64,000 nt of DNA from Actinomadura sp. KC06 (GTDB lineage Bacteria; Actinomycetota; Actinomycetes; Streptosporangiales; Streptosporangiaceae): assembly GCF_004348735.1 (NCBI RefSeq), contig NZ_SMKT01000023.1, positions 1 through 64,000 on the forward strand. Reading direction: 5' to 3'. The notes beneath the pieces are model-generated. The model was not told where the DNA came from. It searched no databases and was given only the letters and a program-made list of their open reading frames with translations. Each line of letters opens with the position of its first letter. Position 1 is the stretch's first letter. Below, piece after piece: positions 33,567 to 42,421 of this stretch. The position numbers and the translations under genes were made by a program.

Positions 33567-35132
33567 ATGAGCGGTGAAAGTCGGCGCCGGGCCGAGGTGA
33601 TCGTGGTCGGTGCCGGATCCGCGGGGTCGGTCGTCGCGCGGCGGCTGGCGGACGCGGGACGGGACGTGCTGGTCGTCGAGGCGGGCCCGCACCGGGACGA
33701 GCCCGCGGTGGACGATCCGTCCCGCATGCACGAACTCTGGGATTCGCCTCTCGACTGGGCTTTCCGCACCGTTCCGCAGGATGGGGCGCAGGACCGGAGG
33801 CTGCATCTGCCGCGCGGACGCGTCGTCGGCGGCTCGCATGCGCTGAACGCCATGATCTGGGTGCGCGGCAACCCCTCCGACTACGACCATTGGGCCTCCC
33901 TCGGCAATAAGGGCTGGTCATGGCGGGACGTCCGGCCCGTCTTCGCGCGGATCGACGGGCTCGGCGCCGAGGCGCCCGGAACCCTCGACGTCCTCACCGG
34001 ATACGAGCCCGACCCGGTGCAGCGTTCGATCGTGGCGGCGGCGCGGGAGGCCGGGCTGCTGTTCAATCCGGACTACAACGGCGTCCGGCAGGACGGCGTG
34101 TCCTTCATGCAGTTCACCATTCGCGACAAGCGGCGCCTCACGACGGCGCGCGCGTATTTGACGCCCGTTTTGGGGCGCGGCGTCACAATTGTCCCGAATG
34201 CAAGCGTCCGGCGGCTGCTCATGGAAGGGCGGCGGTGCGTGGGCGTCGAATGGGAGCGCGGCGGGGTCGCGGAACGCGCCCATGCCGACGAAGTGGTGGT
34301 GTGCGCCGGTGCCATCGGGTCGCCCGTCCTGCTCATGCGGTCCGGGATCGGGGACGCGGACGCGCTCGGCGACACCGTCGCCCACGTGCCCGGCGTCGGC
34401 CGCAACCTGCAGGACCACTGGCTCGTGCCGGTGATCGCCTCCATCGGCCGGACGCCCGCCTTCTCACCCGGCCTCCCCTTCACGCAGAGCCATCTGTTCT
34501 GGCGGAGCCGTCCGGACCTGCCGGTGCCCGACCTGCAGCCCATCCATTTCGGCGTGCCGCTCTACGAATCGTGGATGGACGGGCCGCCGGACGGCGTCTC
34601 CCTCATGGCGGGGCTGGTGCGCCCGGCGTCCCGCGGCGAGATCCGCCTCGCCGCCGACCCGTGGGACGCGCCGCTGATCGACCCGCGCGTGCTGTCGGAC
34701 GACGCCGACCTGGAGGCGCTCGCCGCCGCCGTCCGGCTGTGCCAGGAGATCGTGGACGCGCCCGAGCTGCGCGGCGCCTGGGGAGCGCGGGAGCTGTACC
34801 CCGGCCCCCTCGCGGAGACCACAGACGGCCTGCACTCCTATATCCGCAGGTCGGTCGTCACGTATCACCACCAGGCGGGCACCTGCGCGATGGGCGTGGA
34901 CGATCACGCGGTCGTCGACCCGGAGCTGCGCGTCCACGGCGTCGAGGGCCTGCGGGTCGCGGACGCGTCGGTCATGCCCGCGGTCCCGACCGGCAACACC
35001 AACGCCCCCGCGATCATGATCGCGGAAAAAGCCGCCGACCTCCTCACACCGTCCTCCAGCCCCCACCCACCACCATTCAACGGACGAGCTCCGCTCGACG
35101 CCCCGGGCACGGCATCCGCAGGATCGGCTTGA
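33567..35132 (+). CDS. GMC family FAD-dependent oxidoreductase (choline dehydrogenase-like)
   Basis: 521 residues from the ATG at 33567, preceded by CTGGAGG. The FAD-binding loop is VIVVGAGSAGSVVARRLADA with a nearby VVEAGPHRD. GMC signatures are LPRGRVVGGSHALNAMIWVR and the Gly-rich VVCAGAIGSPVLLMRSG. The catalytic end has SVVTYHHQAGTCAMG (proton-acceptor His) and PTGNTNAPAIMIAEKAAD. The enzyme oxidises an alcohol group using bound FAD. Its last 56 nt overlap the convergent zinc alcohol dehydrogenase gene. Location opposite the sugar importer suggests joint use on an imported polyol or its product. Confidence 0.9.
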   Translation: MSGESRRRAEVIVVGAGSAGSVVARRLADAGRDVLVVEAGPHRDEPAVDDPSRMHELWDSPLDWAFRTVPQDGAQDRRLHLPRGRVVGGSHALNAMIWVRGNPSDYDHWASLGNKGWSWRDVRPVFARIDGLGAEAPGTLDVLTGYEPDPVQRSIVAAAREAGLLFNPDYNGVRQDGVSFMQFTIRDKRRLTTARAYLTPVLGRGVTIVPNASVRRLLMEGRRCVGVEWERGGVAERAHADEVVVCAGAIGSPVLLMRSGIGDADALGDTVAHVPGVGRNLQDHWLVPVIASIGRTPAFSPGLPFTQSHLFWRSRPDLPVPDLQPIHFGVPLYESWMDGPPDGVSLMAGLVRPASRGEIRLAADPWDAPLIDPRVLSDDADLEALAAAVRLCQEIVDAPELRGAWGARELYPGPLAETTDGLHSYIRRSVVTYHHQAGTCAMGVDDHAVVDPELRVHGVEGLRVADASVMPAVPTGNTNAPAIMIAEKAADLLTPSSSPHPPPFNGRAPLDAPGTASAGSA

Positions 35133-36210
35133 CGACCTCCCCGGCGTAGGAACGATCCAGAGCCGTCTGGACGTCGGCGAAGTCGAAGTACTCCACGAGC
35201 CGGTCGAACGGGAACCGGCCCTGCGCGTACAGGCTCATGACGGCGGTGATCAGCTCCTGGCTGCGCCCGCCGCCGCCCAGCACCCCGACGATCCGCTTGC
35301 CCCACAGGGTGGACAGATGGTCGAGCGCGAACTCCGCGTCCGCCGGGGCGCCGCCGATGAGGAGGCAGGTGCCCAGCATGCCGACCGAGTCGGCGGCCTG
35401 CCGGACGACGTCGAGCACCCCGGTGCATTCGAGCGCGTAGTCGGCGGGCCCACCGCACAGGTCGTGGACGGCGCCGACGACGTCGTCCTTCCCGGCGTCG
35501 ATCGTGTCGGTCGCCCCGAGTTCCCGCGCGAGGTCCAGCCGGGACGCGTGCCGGTCGACGGCGATGATCCGGGTGGCGGCCGAGTTCCGCGCGGCCATGA
35601 TCGCGGCCAGCCCGACCGTCCCCACCCCGAAGATCACGAGCTGCGCGCCCGCCTGCGGCCGGACGGTGTTGAACACCGCGCCCGCGCCGGTGGACACCCC
35701 GCAGGCCAGCGGCCCCATCAGCTCAAGGGGCAGGTCCCGGGGCACGGGCACCAGCGCGGCGGCGGTGGTCAGCGAATGCGTCGCGAACGACGACTGGCCG
35801 AAGAAATGGCTGGACACGGGGTCGCCGTTGAGACGGCGCAGGGCCGTCCCGCCGCCGCCGAGTCTGCCGCCGCCGCACAGCGCCTCCGCGAGCCGCAGGC
35901 AGTACCTGGGCTCACCGGCCCGGCAGTTGCGACACGTCCCGCACGACGGCCAGCCGATGACGACCGGGTCGCCCTCCGCGAAGCCGGTGACGCCGGGGCC
36001 GACCGCCGCGACGGTGCCCGCGCCCTCGTGGCCGAGCACGCCGGGCAGCGGGAACGGCAGGTCGCCGTGCCGGGCCAGCCCGTCGGTATGGCAGATGCCG
36101 GTGGCGGTCAGCCGGACGAGGACCTCGCCGGGGCCGGGGTCGTCCAGCTCCAGCTCCGTGAGGGTGAACGGGCCGTCCCGCTCTTCGACGAGCGCCGCTG
36201 TGATCTGCAA
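35077..36210 (-). CDS. Zinc-dependent alcohol dehydrogenase (class III/MDR family)
   Basis: 377 residues. Catalytic zinc ligands are Cys40 (GICHTD) and His61-Glu62 (GHEGAG). The structural zinc site is CGTCRNCRAGEPRYC, with Cys90, 93, 96 and 104. The Rossmann motif is VIFGVGTVGLAAIMAARNS, followed by IIAVDRHASRLDLARELGAT, where Asp indicates NAD rather than NADP. It resembles aryl-alcohol and NDMA-type dehydrogenases; substrate unknown. The 3' end overlaps the GMC gene by 56 nt on the opposite strand. Confidence 0.92.
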   Translation of the reverse strand: MQITAALVEERDGPFTLTELELDDPGPGEVLVRLTATGICHTDGLARHGDLPFPLPGVLGHEGAGTVAAVGPGVTGFAEGDPVVIGWPSCGTCRNCRAGEPRYCLRLAEALCGGGRLGGGGTALRRLNGDPVSSHFFGQSSFATHSLTTAAALVPVPRDLPLELMGPLACGVSTGAGAVFNTVRPQAGAQLVIFGVGTVGLAAIMAARNSAATRIIAVDRHASRLDLARELGATDTIDAGKDDVVGAVHDLCGGPADYALECTGVLDVVRQAADSVGMLGTCLLIGGAPADAEFALDHLSTLWGKRIVGVLGGGGRSQELITAVMSLYAQGRFPFDRLVEYFDFADVQTALDRSYAGEVVKPILRMPCPGRRAELVR

Positions 36211-36254
36211 GGCGACTCCTCCGGTCTGCCTGTGGGCCTATAGGGTCTGGGGGC

Positions 36255-37118
36255 GTGAGCCAACCGTACGTCCCCCCGCATTCACCGCCACCGGCCCGGC
36301 CCGCCGGACGGCCGTCCGGTGCCAAGGACCTGTTCAACGGCGTCGGTTACCTGCTGCGCGGCATCGCGTGGATGGCGCGGCATCCGGCTCAGTGGCTGTT
36401 CGGGCTGATCCCGGCGCTGATCGTGCTCGCCGTGTACGTGACGGCCCTGGTCTTCCTGGCGTTCCAGATCGACGACCTCGCCGGATGGGTGACGGGATTC
36501 GCCGACGACTGGTCGGACGCGGCGCGGACGTCGGCCCGGGTCGTCGCCGGGATCGCGATCTACGGGGCGTCGCTGTTCCTCGCCGTGCTCACCTTCACCG
36601 CCGTGACGCTGCTGGTCGGGGACCCGTTCTACGAGGCCATCGCCGTCCGCGTCGAGGAGTCGCAGGGCGGCGCGCCGCCGGAGCCGGACGTCCCGCTGCT
36701 CGTCCAGATCGGACGGGCGATCAAGGACGCGGTCCTGCTCGGCGCCATCGCGCTGACGTTCGCCGTCGTGTTCTTCGTGTGCGGATTCCTGCCCGTGCTG
36801 GGGCAGACTGTCGTGCCCGTGGTCGCGGCGCTGGTGTCCGGCTACTTCCTCGCGGGCGAGCTGACGTCGGTCGCGCTGGAGCGGCGCGGGATCCGGCGCA
36901 CCGAGCGGTTCGCGCGGCTGAAGACGAACCGCCCGCTGGTGATCGGGTTCGGCGTCGCGACGTTCCTGGTCTTCATCGTCCCGCTGGGCGCCGTGCTGGC
37001 GATGCCGGGCGCGGTCGCGGGCGCGACGCTGCTGGCCAGGGAGCGCCTCGCCGACGGGCCGCCGCCGAAGGAAGCGCTGGTCACACCGGGTGACGGCGGT
37101 TCGTCCTGGAACGGCTGA
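36255..37118 (+). CDS. EI24 domain (CysZ-like) membrane protein
   Basis: 287 residues from a GTG. After a Pro-rich leader, DLFNGVGYLLRGIAWMARHP and QWLFGLIPALIVLAVYVTAL open an EI24 domain with four or more membrane helices, including LTFTAVTLLVGDPFYEAIAV and a conserved C-terminal RFARLKTNRPLVIGFGVATF. Bacterial members include the sulfate transporter CysZ, but most actinobacterial ones are uncharacterised, and no sulfate assimilation genes are nearby. It is divergent from the alcohol dehydrogenase. Confidence 0.82.
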   Translation: MSQPYVPPHSPPPARPAGRPSGAKDLFNGVGYLLRGIAWMARHPAQWLFGLIPALIVLAVYVTALVFLAFQIDDLAGWVTGFADDWSDAARTSARVVAGIAIYGASLFLAVLTFTAVTLLVGDPFYEAIAVRVEESQGGAPPEPDVPLLVQIGRAIKDAVLLGAIALTFAVVFFVCGFLPVLGQTVVPVVAALVSGYFLAGELTSVALERRGIRRTERFARLKTNRPLVIGFGVATFLVFIVPLGAVLAMPGAVAGATLLARERLADGPPPKEALVTPGDGGSSWNG

Positions 37119-37193
37119 GGCGTTGGGAAGATGTGTCCTGAGCGTGATTCCCGGCCGGGACCGCGCCGCTGATCTTCGCGTAACGTGTCCCGC

Positions 37194-38357
37194 ATGTCCG
37201 ATCAGGGGGAGCGCGGCGTGCGCTGGACCGACATGAGCGAGAGCGAGCCCGGCCCGGTGGGCCGCACCGAGTTCTCGGACGACCCTCCCCAGGCGCACGA
37301 CGTCTGGGGCAAGGTCGAGGAGCGGCCCGAGGAGGCGTGGGCCGAGGACGGCGAGGACGTCAAGGTCGCGCCTGTCCGGGAGGACGACCCGCCCCACTGG
37401 GAAGGGTCGATCTTCGACGAGGGCGACGGCGAGGGCGCCGGCGACGAGCGGTACACGCCGGCCGTCCCCACGGGTATGGGCGAGCCGGCCAAGCCCGGCA
37501 AGCCGAGCAGCGGCAACTGGCAGATGCCCGACTGGATGGCGGACGAGGCCGCGGCCGACGCCAAGCTCGGTGCGTCGGAGCGGCCGCGGCGCGACGTCCT
37601 GGACGACGACGGAGGCCGGTCCCGCATCGTGCTGTTCGGCGGCGTGGGTCTGCTGGTGGTCGCGCTGGTCGCGGCCGGAGCCGTCTACCTCATGAGGGGC
37701 GGCGACGACGCGCCCGCGGAGTCGGACTCGGGCGCCAACGCGGGCCGGACGGCGACCGCGGAGCAGTCGGAGGCGGCGCAGGTCGAGCTGCCGCCGGACA
37801 AGCGGCTCAAGGCGTTCCCCGGCAGCCCGAGCAGGACGCTGGGACGGGTCGCGGACGCCCACTCGGGCCTGTCTTACCCCCGGCTGGCCGCGCCGTGGAA
37901 GGTTCCCACGAAGCAGAACAAGCTGGGCACCCCGGGGTGGTCCGGGCAGCAGATCCTGGTGACGGAGAAGAACGGCGGGCAGCTCTGGTACGGCCAGCTC
38001 CTCACGGGCACGCTGCTGCCGAGCCTCCAGGGCGCCTACCAGGGCCCGGATAGCATCAAGAACGTCGCCGGTCTCGTCGCGAAGGGGTTCGAGGCGCAGT
38101 ACTACGGCTTCCCGCACAGGTCGGCGCCGCTGGCGTCGCAGCCGCTGAACGTGGACGGACGCCAGGGCTGGATGATCGCGTCGTACCTCACCTACAAGCG
38201 GGACGGGGTGCGGGCGACCGGCGAGATCTACGCCACGGCGGTGATCGACACCGGACGGAAGGCGCCCGCCGTGGTGTTCGCGTCCATGCCGAACACGCAC
38301 AAGAAGATGTATCCGGACGTCAACGCGTTCTTCACCGGGTTGAAGCTCGCCTCCTGA
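37194..38357 (+). CDS. Anchored protein with acidic cytoplasmic tail, function unknown
   Basis: 387 residues. The first 140 residues are acidic and low in complexity (for example EERPEEAWAEDGEDVKVAPV) and should be disordered in the cytoplasm. A single helix (about 145-165, IVLFGGVGLLVVALVAAGAV) crosses the membrane. The outer domain of about 200 residues starts after a Ser/Ala-rich linker and includes HSGLSYPRLAAPWKVPTKQN and GQLLTGTLLPSLQGAY. I do not recognise the domain. The start chosen is the ATG at 37194; a GTG 9 nt earlier and an ATG further in are also possible. Confidence 0.7.
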   Translation: MSDQGERGVRWTDMSESEPGPVGRTEFSDDPPQAHDVWGKVEERPEEAWAEDGEDVKVAPVREDDPPHWEGSIFDEGDGEGAGDERYTPAVPTGMGEPAKPGKPSSGNWQMPDWMADEAAADAKLGASERPRRDVLDDDGGRSRIVLFGGVGLLVVALVAAGAVYLMRGGDDAPAESDSGANAGRTATAEQSEAAQVELPPDKRLKAFPGSPSRTLGRVADAHSGLSYPRLAAPWKVPTKQNKLGTPGWSGQQILVTEKNGGQLWYGQLLTGTLLPSLQGAYQGPDSIKNVAGLVAKGFEAQYYGFPHRSAPLASQPLNVDGRQGWMIASYLTYKRDGVRATGEIYATAVIDTGRKAPAVVFASMPNTHKKMYPDVNAFFTGLKLAS

Positions 38358-38427
38358 GGACGATCGCGTCCTGACAGTCGAATGACGTTCTAATAGGCTT
38401 TCCCCACCTTGAGGAGAGGTGGGGCGC

Positions 38428-40563
38428 ATGGCGATCGGGCTGACCGAGGAACACGAGGCGCTGGCGGCGTCCGTGCGCGGGTTCGCCGAGCGGAACATCA
38501 CGTCGCAGGCCGTCCGGGACGCGGACACCGGCTTCTGGCCCGCGCTCGCCGCGCAGGGACTGCCCGGCCTGCACCTGCCCGAAGACGTGGGCGGGCAGGG
38601 CTTCGGTCTCCTGGAACAGGCCGTCGCACTGGAGGAGCTCGGCCGTGCGCTGGCGCCTGGGCCGTACACGCCGACCGTCCTGGCGTCCGCGATCCTGCAC
38701 GCCTGCGGTACTGAAAACCTCCTGCCGGGCCTCGCGGACGGTTCTCGCAAGGCGGCGGTGGGTTTGTCTGGCAGCCTCGACGTGAACGGCTCCACAGTCA
38801 CCGGGACGGTGCAGCCCGTACTGGGCGCGCCGCTGGCAGACCTGTTCCTGCTTCCGGCCGGTGACGGTTGGGTCTTCCTGGAGCGGGGCGACGTCACCGT
38901 GGAGCCGCTGGAGTCTCTCGACATCACCCGTCCGGTGGGGGCGGTCACGGTCGACGGCGCAACGGTTAAGGAAGAACGTCTCCTCAGCGTGGACGCGCAT
39001 GCCTTCGCCGTCGTCCTGCTAGGGGCCGAAGCATGTGGCGTTGCAGGACGCGCCCTGGACGACGCCGTGGCGTACGCGAAGCTTCGCGAGCAATTCGGCC
39101 GTCCGATCGGGCAATTCCAAGGCGTCAAGCACAAATGCGCCCGGATGCTCATCGCCGCGGAACGCGCCAGGGCAGCCGTCTGGGACGCTGCACGCGCCTT
39201 GGACGAGCCAGCAGACCAACGCGCCTACGCCGTCGGAGTCGCCGCGACCCTAGCCGCGGACGCCGCCGTCCTATGCGCGGAAGGCAACATCCAAGTCCAC
39301 GGTGGAATCGGCTACACCTACGAACACGACGCCCACCTCCTCTACCGAAGAGCACTGACGCTGCGTGCGCTGCTGGGGCGGGCTGGCAAGCACAGAGCGG
39401 ATGTGGCCGCGCTCGCCGTCGCGGGCGTCCGGCGTCCCATGAGCGTCGAACTCGCCGAGGACGCCGAGCCGCTGCGCGCGGAGATCCGCGCCCGCGTCGC
39501 CGAACTGGCCGCGATGGAGCCCCTCGAACAGCGGGCGGCGATGGCGGACGGCGGCTGGGTCACCCCGCACCTGCCGAAACCGTGGGGACGCGACGCCGGG
39601 CCACTCGAGCAGATCGTCATCCAGCAGGAGCTGAAGGCGGCCGGAGTGCGCCCGGTGCCGCTGATGATCGCGGCGTGGGTCGTCCCGTCGCTGGTCCAGT
39701 ACGGCACTCCTGAGCAGCAGGAACGGTTCCTGCCGCCGACGCTGCGCGGCGAGCTCGTCTGGTGCCAGCTGTTCTCCGAGCCGGGCGCGGGCTCCGACCT
39801 CGCCGGGCTCAGGACGCGCGCCGAACGCGCCGAAGGCGGCTGGACGATCACCGGCCAGAAGATCTGGACGTCCCTCGCCCGCGACGCGCACTGGGGCATC
39901 TGCATCGCCCGCACCGACCCCGACCGCCCCAAGCACGACGGCATCACCTATTTCCTCGTCGACATGAAATCGGCGGGCATCGAGATCCGTCCGCTCCGCG
40001 AATGCACCGGCGACGCCGTCTTCAACGAGGTGTTCCTGGACGGCGTGTTCGTCCCCGACGACCTCGTCGTCGGCCCCGTCGACGCGGGCTGGCGCGTCGC
40101 CCGCAACACCCTCGCCAACGAGCGCGTCGGGCTGACCAGCACGTTCCAGCTCGGCGGCGACCTGCCGAAGCTCCTCGACCTCGCCGCCGAGCTGGGCCTG
40201 GACGGCGATCCGGTCGTCCGCGACGGCCTCGGGCGCCTCGCCTGCGACGAGCACGCCTTCGCGCTCCTCGGCCTCCGCGCCACGCTCAAGCAGCTGTCCG
40301 GGACCGACCCGGGCGCGACGGCGAACGTCCGGAAACTGGTGGCGATGGAGCACGGCCAGCAGGTCACCGAGTTCGGGTTCACGCTGCTCGGCGAGGACGG
40401 CGCGCTCACCGGCGCCTGGACGGACCCGCTGCGCGCCCGCTGGACCAGGTACCTCCTGGCGTCCCGCGCCATGACGATCGGCGGCGGCACCACCGAGGTC
40501 AACCTGAACGTCATCGGCGAGCGCATCCTCGGCCTGCCTCGTGACCCGGAGCCGGTGAGATAG
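38428..40563 (+). CDS. Double acyl-CoA dehydrogenase, FadE34-like
   Basis: 711 residues from the ATG at 38428, preceded by GAGGAGAGG. Two acyl-CoA dehydrogenase units are fused. Unit 1 (about 1-335) includes LREQFGRPIGQFQGVKHKCA and NIQVHGGIGYTYEHD. Unit 2 (about 345-711) includes WCQLFSEPGAGSDLAGLRTR, ITGQKIWTSLARDAHWGICI and the end GGTTEVNLNVIG-type sequence GGGTTEVNLNVIGERILGLP. The total length equals that of mycobacterial FadE34, a fused dehydrogenase of the cholesterol side chain. Function as an alpha,beta-desaturase of a steroid CoA ester is inferred from this and from the sterol genes 16 kb away. Only a weak KstR half site (GTTCTA, 38387-38392) precedes it. Confidence 0.85.
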   Translation: MAIGLTEEHEALAASVRGFAERNITSQAVRDADTGFWPALAAQGLPGLHLPEDVGGQGFGLLEQAVALEELGRALAPGPYTPTVLASAILHACGTENLLPGLADGSRKAAVGLSGSLDVNGSTVTGTVQPVLGAPLADLFLLPAGDGWVFLERGDVTVEPLESLDITRPVGAVTVDGATVKEERLLSVDAHAFAVVLLGAEACGVAGRALDDAVAYAKLREQFGRPIGQFQGVKHKCARMLIAAERARAAVWDAARALDEPADQRAYAVGVAATLAADAAVLCAEGNIQVHGGIGYTYEHDAHLLYRRALTLRALLGRAGKHRADVAALAVAGVRRPMSVELAEDAEPLRAEIRARVAELAAMEPLEQRAAMADGGWVTPHLPKPWGRDAGPLEQIVIQQELKAAGVRPVPLMIAAWVVPSLVQYGTPEQQERFLPPTLRGELVWCQLFSEPGAGSDLAGLRTRAERAEGGWTITGQKIWTSLARDAHWGICIARTDPDRPKHDGITYFLVDMKSAGIEIRPLRECTGDAVFNEVFLDGVFVPDDLVVGPVDAGWRVARNTLANERVGLTSTFQLGGDLPKLLDLAAELGLDGDPVVRDGLGRLACDEHAFALLGLRATLKQLSGTDPGATANVRKLVAMEHGQQVTEFGFTLLGEDGALTGAWTDPLRARWTRYLLASRAMTIGGGTTEVNLNVIGERILGLPRDPEPVR

Positions 40564-40576
40564 CGTCCACGCGCAC

Positions 40577-42277
40577 ATGGCGGCGGAGCGGACGCGGCAC
40601 CTCGTTGCCGCAGTGACCGGGCTGGGGCTCGGGCTGACGGCGCTTGGGCCGGGGCTCGCGCCCGGGTTCGTGCTGTCCTACGACATGGTGTTCGTCCCTG
40701 ATCCCGCTTTCACCCGGATGACGTTCGGGCTGACGGGGACCGTGTCGCGGCACGTCCCGAGCGACGCGTTCGCGACCGCGCTCGGTACGGTCCTCCCAGC
40801 GGACCTCGCGCAGAAGCTCATCCTGCTGGCGATCTTCGTGATGGCGTGCACGGCGGCGGCCTCGCTGGTGCCGTCCGAGCGGCTCCTGCCGCGCCTGGCC
40901 GCCGGTGTCTGCTACGCCTGGAACCCGTTCGTCGCCGAGCGGCTGCTGCTCGGGCAGTGGGCGCTCCTCCTCGGCTACGCGGCCCTTCCCTGGGTGGTCG
41001 CCGCCTCGTCCCGGCTGGACGAGCCGCACGGCGGGCGACGCCTCGTCAGGGCCCTGATCCCGGCCGCCATCGGCGGTTTCGCCGCCCTGGCCGTCTCCGC
41101 CCTGACGGCCCTGACCATCGCTCTGATCGGACGCGCTCGCGCCCGCGCCGCCGCCAAGGTGATCGCTGCCGTCGCGGTCCTGAGCCTTCCGTGGCTGGTG
41201 CCGGGCCTGCTGCGTCCGGCCGGGCTGCCGGAGGACGGTACGGCCGTCGACCTGTTCGCCGCCCGCGCGGACACGCCGTTCGGCACGCTCGGGAGCCTGC
41301 TCGCGCTCGGCGGCGTGTGGAACGGCGAGACCGTGCCGAGCGGGTACGGCGCTCCCGTGACCGCGACGATCTGGCAGGTCGTCGTGGTCGGCGCGCTCGC
41401 CGCCTACTGGAAATGGTGCCGCGAGCCCGTGTGGCGGGGAGGCGCGGTGGTGGCGGCGGTTGCGGGGTTCGCGGTGGCGGGGCTGGGCGTGGTGGCCGCG
41501 CCGGTCCTGGAGGGGGCCATCGGTCTGTGGCCCGGGTTCGCCGTTTTCCGGGACGGCCAGCAGTTCGTGGCGCCGCTCGCCGTCGTGGTCGCGGTGGGCC
41601 TCGGCGTGGCCGCCGACCGCGCGGCGGAGGCGCGGTGGCCGGGGGCGGCCGCCGGAGCGATGGCCGCGCCGGTGATCCTGCTGCCGACGCTGGCGTGGGG
41701 CGCGGCGGGCGATCTGCGGGCCGTCGGCTATCCGGACGACTGGGCGCGGGCGCGGCGGATCATCCACGGCGACCCGGTGGAGGGGGACGTGCTGGTGCTG
41801 CCGTGGGCGTCCTACCGGAGCTATCCGTGGAATCACGGCCGCCGCGTCCTCGATCCGCTGCCCCGGTATCTGCACCGGCGGGTCGTCGTGAACGACGCCG
41901 TCACCGTGGACGGGACGACCGTCCCGCCCGAAGACCCGAGAGCCGTCAGGCTGACCCCCCACGCCAGAGCGGGCACACCACTGGCAGCCACGCTGCGTAA
42001 CGAAGGAATACGGTACGTCGTCGTGGACGCCGAGATCGCCGCGAACCGTCCTTCGGGCGCGGTCGTCGAGGTGCTGCGAGGCCATGACCTGGCCGTCTAC
42101 CGCATCGACGGGAGCGGCGAGGCGGTCGGGGACGGGATTCCGGTCGTTCCGGTGGCGGCCGCCTGGATTGTCATGAGTGCGGTTGTTATCTGGTCAATCG
42201 TTCCCTCCGGTATTACTCTGAGCACTCCGTTACTCGGGAGTATCCACCCCCGCGGTTCAAGACGAAGGACCCCCTGA
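40577..42277 (+). CDS. Polytopic membrane protein, GT-C glycosyltransferase-like
   Basis: 566 residues with about ten membrane helices. The early loop FVLSYDMVFVPDPAF carries an acidic residue after helix 1, where GT-C enzymes place their catalytic Asp. AAGVCYAWNPFVAERLLLGQ then WALLLGYAALPWVVAASSRL is reminiscent of the multi-helix part of arabinosyl/mannosyl transferases. The last 130 residues form a soluble domain (YRSYPWNHGRRVLDPLPRYL). The position at the head of an island with two glycosyltransferases and AftD supports a role in assembling a cell-envelope glycan from a lipid-linked sugar. The stop overlaps the DUF2613 start by one base. Confidence 0.65.
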   Translation: MAAERTRHLVAAVTGLGLGLTALGPGLAPGFVLSYDMVFVPDPAFTRMTFGLTGTVSRHVPSDAFATALGTVLPADLAQKLILLAIFVMACTAAASLVPSERLLPRLAAGVCYAWNPFVAERLLLGQWALLLGYAALPWVVAASSRLDEPHGGRRLVRALIPAAIGGFAALAVSALTALTIALIGRARARAAAKVIAAVAVLSLPWLVPGLLRPAGLPEDGTAVDLFAARADTPFGTLGSLLALGGVWNGETVPSGYGAPVTATIWQVVVVGALAAYWKWCREPVWRGGAVVAAVAGFAVAGLGVVAAPVLEGAIGLWPGFAVFRDGQQFVAPLAVVVAVGLGVAADRAAEARWPGAAAGAMAAPVILLPTLAWGAAGDLRAVGYPDDWARARRIIHGDPVEGDVLVLPWASYRSYPWNHGRRVLDPLPRYLHRRVVVNDAVTVDGTTVPPEDPRAVRLTPHARAGTPLAATLRNEGIRYVVVDAEIAANRPSGAVVEVLRGHDLAVYRIDGSGEAVGDGIPVVPVAAAWIVMSAVVIWSIVPSGITLSTPLLGSIHPRGSRRRTP

Positions 42278-42408
42278 TGCGCATCGCCATCGCAGCGCTG
42301 GTCGGCGTCCTGCTGGCCGCCGGAGCATCGTTCGGCACGGTCCAGCTCGTGAACGCCTCCCAGGACGATCCCGTCATCAAGCCGCTGTACAACTACGGCG
42401 CCCGCTGA
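42277..42408 (+). CDS. DUF2613 family small secreted/membrane protein
   Basis: A 43-residue protein: a hydrophobic N-terminal helix (IAIAALVGVLLAAGASFGTV) followed by a short tail VNASQDDPVIKPLYNYGAR. This matches DUF2613, whose mycobacterial member Rv0236A lies next to aftD just as this gene lies two genes before the aftD homologue. It starts on the TGATG junction with the preceding gene and is therefore translationally coupled. Its function is unknown. The conserved tail Y-N-Y-G should be extracellular and may bind or stabilise the large glycosyltransferase. Confidence 0.8.
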   Translation: MRIAIAALVGVLLAAGASFGTVQLVNASQDDPVIKPLYNYGAR

Positions 42409-42421
42409 CGTGTAGGCCCTG

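Noticed and set aside
38379-38392. A KstR box before the FadE34-like gene
   Set aside because: Only one half (GTTCTA) fits; the other half has three mismatches to the consensus.
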